A DNA stretch of 34,983 nt from Saprospiraceae bacterium (GTDB lineage Bacteria; Bacteroidota; Bacteroidia; Chitinophagales; Saprospiraceae). The stretch lies in assembly GCA_020631545.1 (NCBI GenBank), contig JAHDHB010000001.1:7590-42572 (forward strand), read 5' to 3'. Positions 34,792 to 34,983 of the stretch are shown here, in pieces (within the stretch, counting starts at the first letter, position 1; each line of letters starts with the position of its first letter). The notes beneath the pieces were generated by a model. The model was not told the DNA's origin, searched no databases, and was given only the letters and a program-made list of their open reading frames with translations. The position numbers were made by a program, and so were the translations under genes.

Positions 34792-34983
34792 CTAAAAGAA
34801 TTTTCGTACCATTTCAATAGGAAAATTAAGGATTTGAGCAATTTCTTCCATTGAAAATCCTCTATCTGCCAATTTTTTAATGGCAGAGATTTGATCTGTT
34901 TTGATTTTTTGGGCTTCTTCTTCTGCTATTCGCTTTTCTTCTTCTGCTCTTCGTTTTTCTTCTTCTGCTCTTCGCTTTTCTTC
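34792..34983 (-). CDS. Second array gene, partial at window edge
   Basis: Only the C-terminal part (about 63 residues) lies in the window; the start is beyond the right edge. The tail from AQKIKTDQ to VRKFF is identical to that of the 34349-34726 protein. Upstream of it are AEEEKRI and AEEEKRR units. Unlike its neighbour, the visible part has no AEKRTRR units next to them, so repeat composition differs between paralogues. Confidence 0.75.
   Translation of the reverse strand, partial: EEKRRAEEEKRRAEEEKRIAEEEAQKIKTDQISAIKKLADRGFSMEEIAQILNFPIEMVRKFF

Larger units (their letters stand above)
34203..34983. repeat. Tandem array with 443-bp period, running off the window
   Basis: Landmarks repeat at a 443-base spacing: CAAGTCG at 34214 and 34657, and the stop codons at 34349 and 34792. 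The 65-nt spacers 34284-34348 and 34727-34791 differ at only two positions. Each unit encodes one small minus-strand protein. At least two units plus a truncated end are visible. Confidence 0.9.

Noticed and set aside
34203-34983. Right-end repeats as a CRISPR array
   Set aside because: The 443-bp units are mostly coding and include their spacers in the repeated sequence; there are no short repeats with unique spacers and no cas genes.

Overview
The window looks like a chromosomal segment of a member of the phylum Bacteroidota with low to moderate GC. The evidence is: four secreted proteins end in type IX secretion (T9SS) sorting domains; several lipoproteins are present, one of them a DUF4837 protein, a family typical of the phylum; Shine-Dalgarno sequences are weak or absent in front of most genes; and promoter -7 boxes of the Bacteroidota form TAnnTTTG lie upstream of some genes. 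The long gene-free gaps and the stock of T9SS cargo would suit a Saprospiria-type marine or environmental bacterium, but that finer placement is inference. I saw no tRNA, rRNA, CRISPR array, prophage or intact insertion sequence.

Layout. The left third (1-11.3 kb) is gene-sparse and almost entirely minus-strand: a T9SS cargo protein (749-2095), a CUB-like secreted protein without a sorting domain (2169-3260), two small lipoproteins (4368-5069, 5692-6123) and a 979-residue membrane patatin-like protein (7038-9977). They are separated by 0.6-1.3 kb gaps that contain many perfect hairpins. The gap 6124-7037 holds the most interesting non-coding signal of the window: a minus-strand segment with a promoter-like sequence, a strong intrinsic terminator and three CCTCC (anti-Shine-Dalgarno) motifs, each in or near a hairpin loop.

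The middle (11.3-22.1 kb) carries a surface M4 metallopeptidase with a T9SS domain, a VWA lipoprotein, a 717-residue T9SS adhesin-like protein, mannose-1-phosphate guanylyltransferase (manC), ribose-phosphate pyrophosphokinase (prs) and another T9SS cargo. Convergent pairs are separated by bidirectional terminators.

The right third (22.2-34.98 kb) has an orphan CheB-CheR-PAS-histidine kinase hybrid, a polytopic membrane protein divergent from an FAD oxidoreductase of the UDP-galactopyranose mutase/amine oxidase type, and a plus-strand run of a DUF4837 lipoprotein, thiL and rsmG. The right edge enters a minus-strand tandem array of short paralogous genes with a 443-bp period. Their products contain variable seven-residue charged repeats and end in a short helix-turn-helix-like tail.

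The genes do not form one pathway. Surface and secretion genes dominate, mixed with housekeeping genes (prs, thiL, rsmG, manC). Dispersed non-coding repeats (a 63-nt element at 10956 and 32112, and GTTAAGAGTT words near 3270, 33340 and 34090) link distant intergenic regions.
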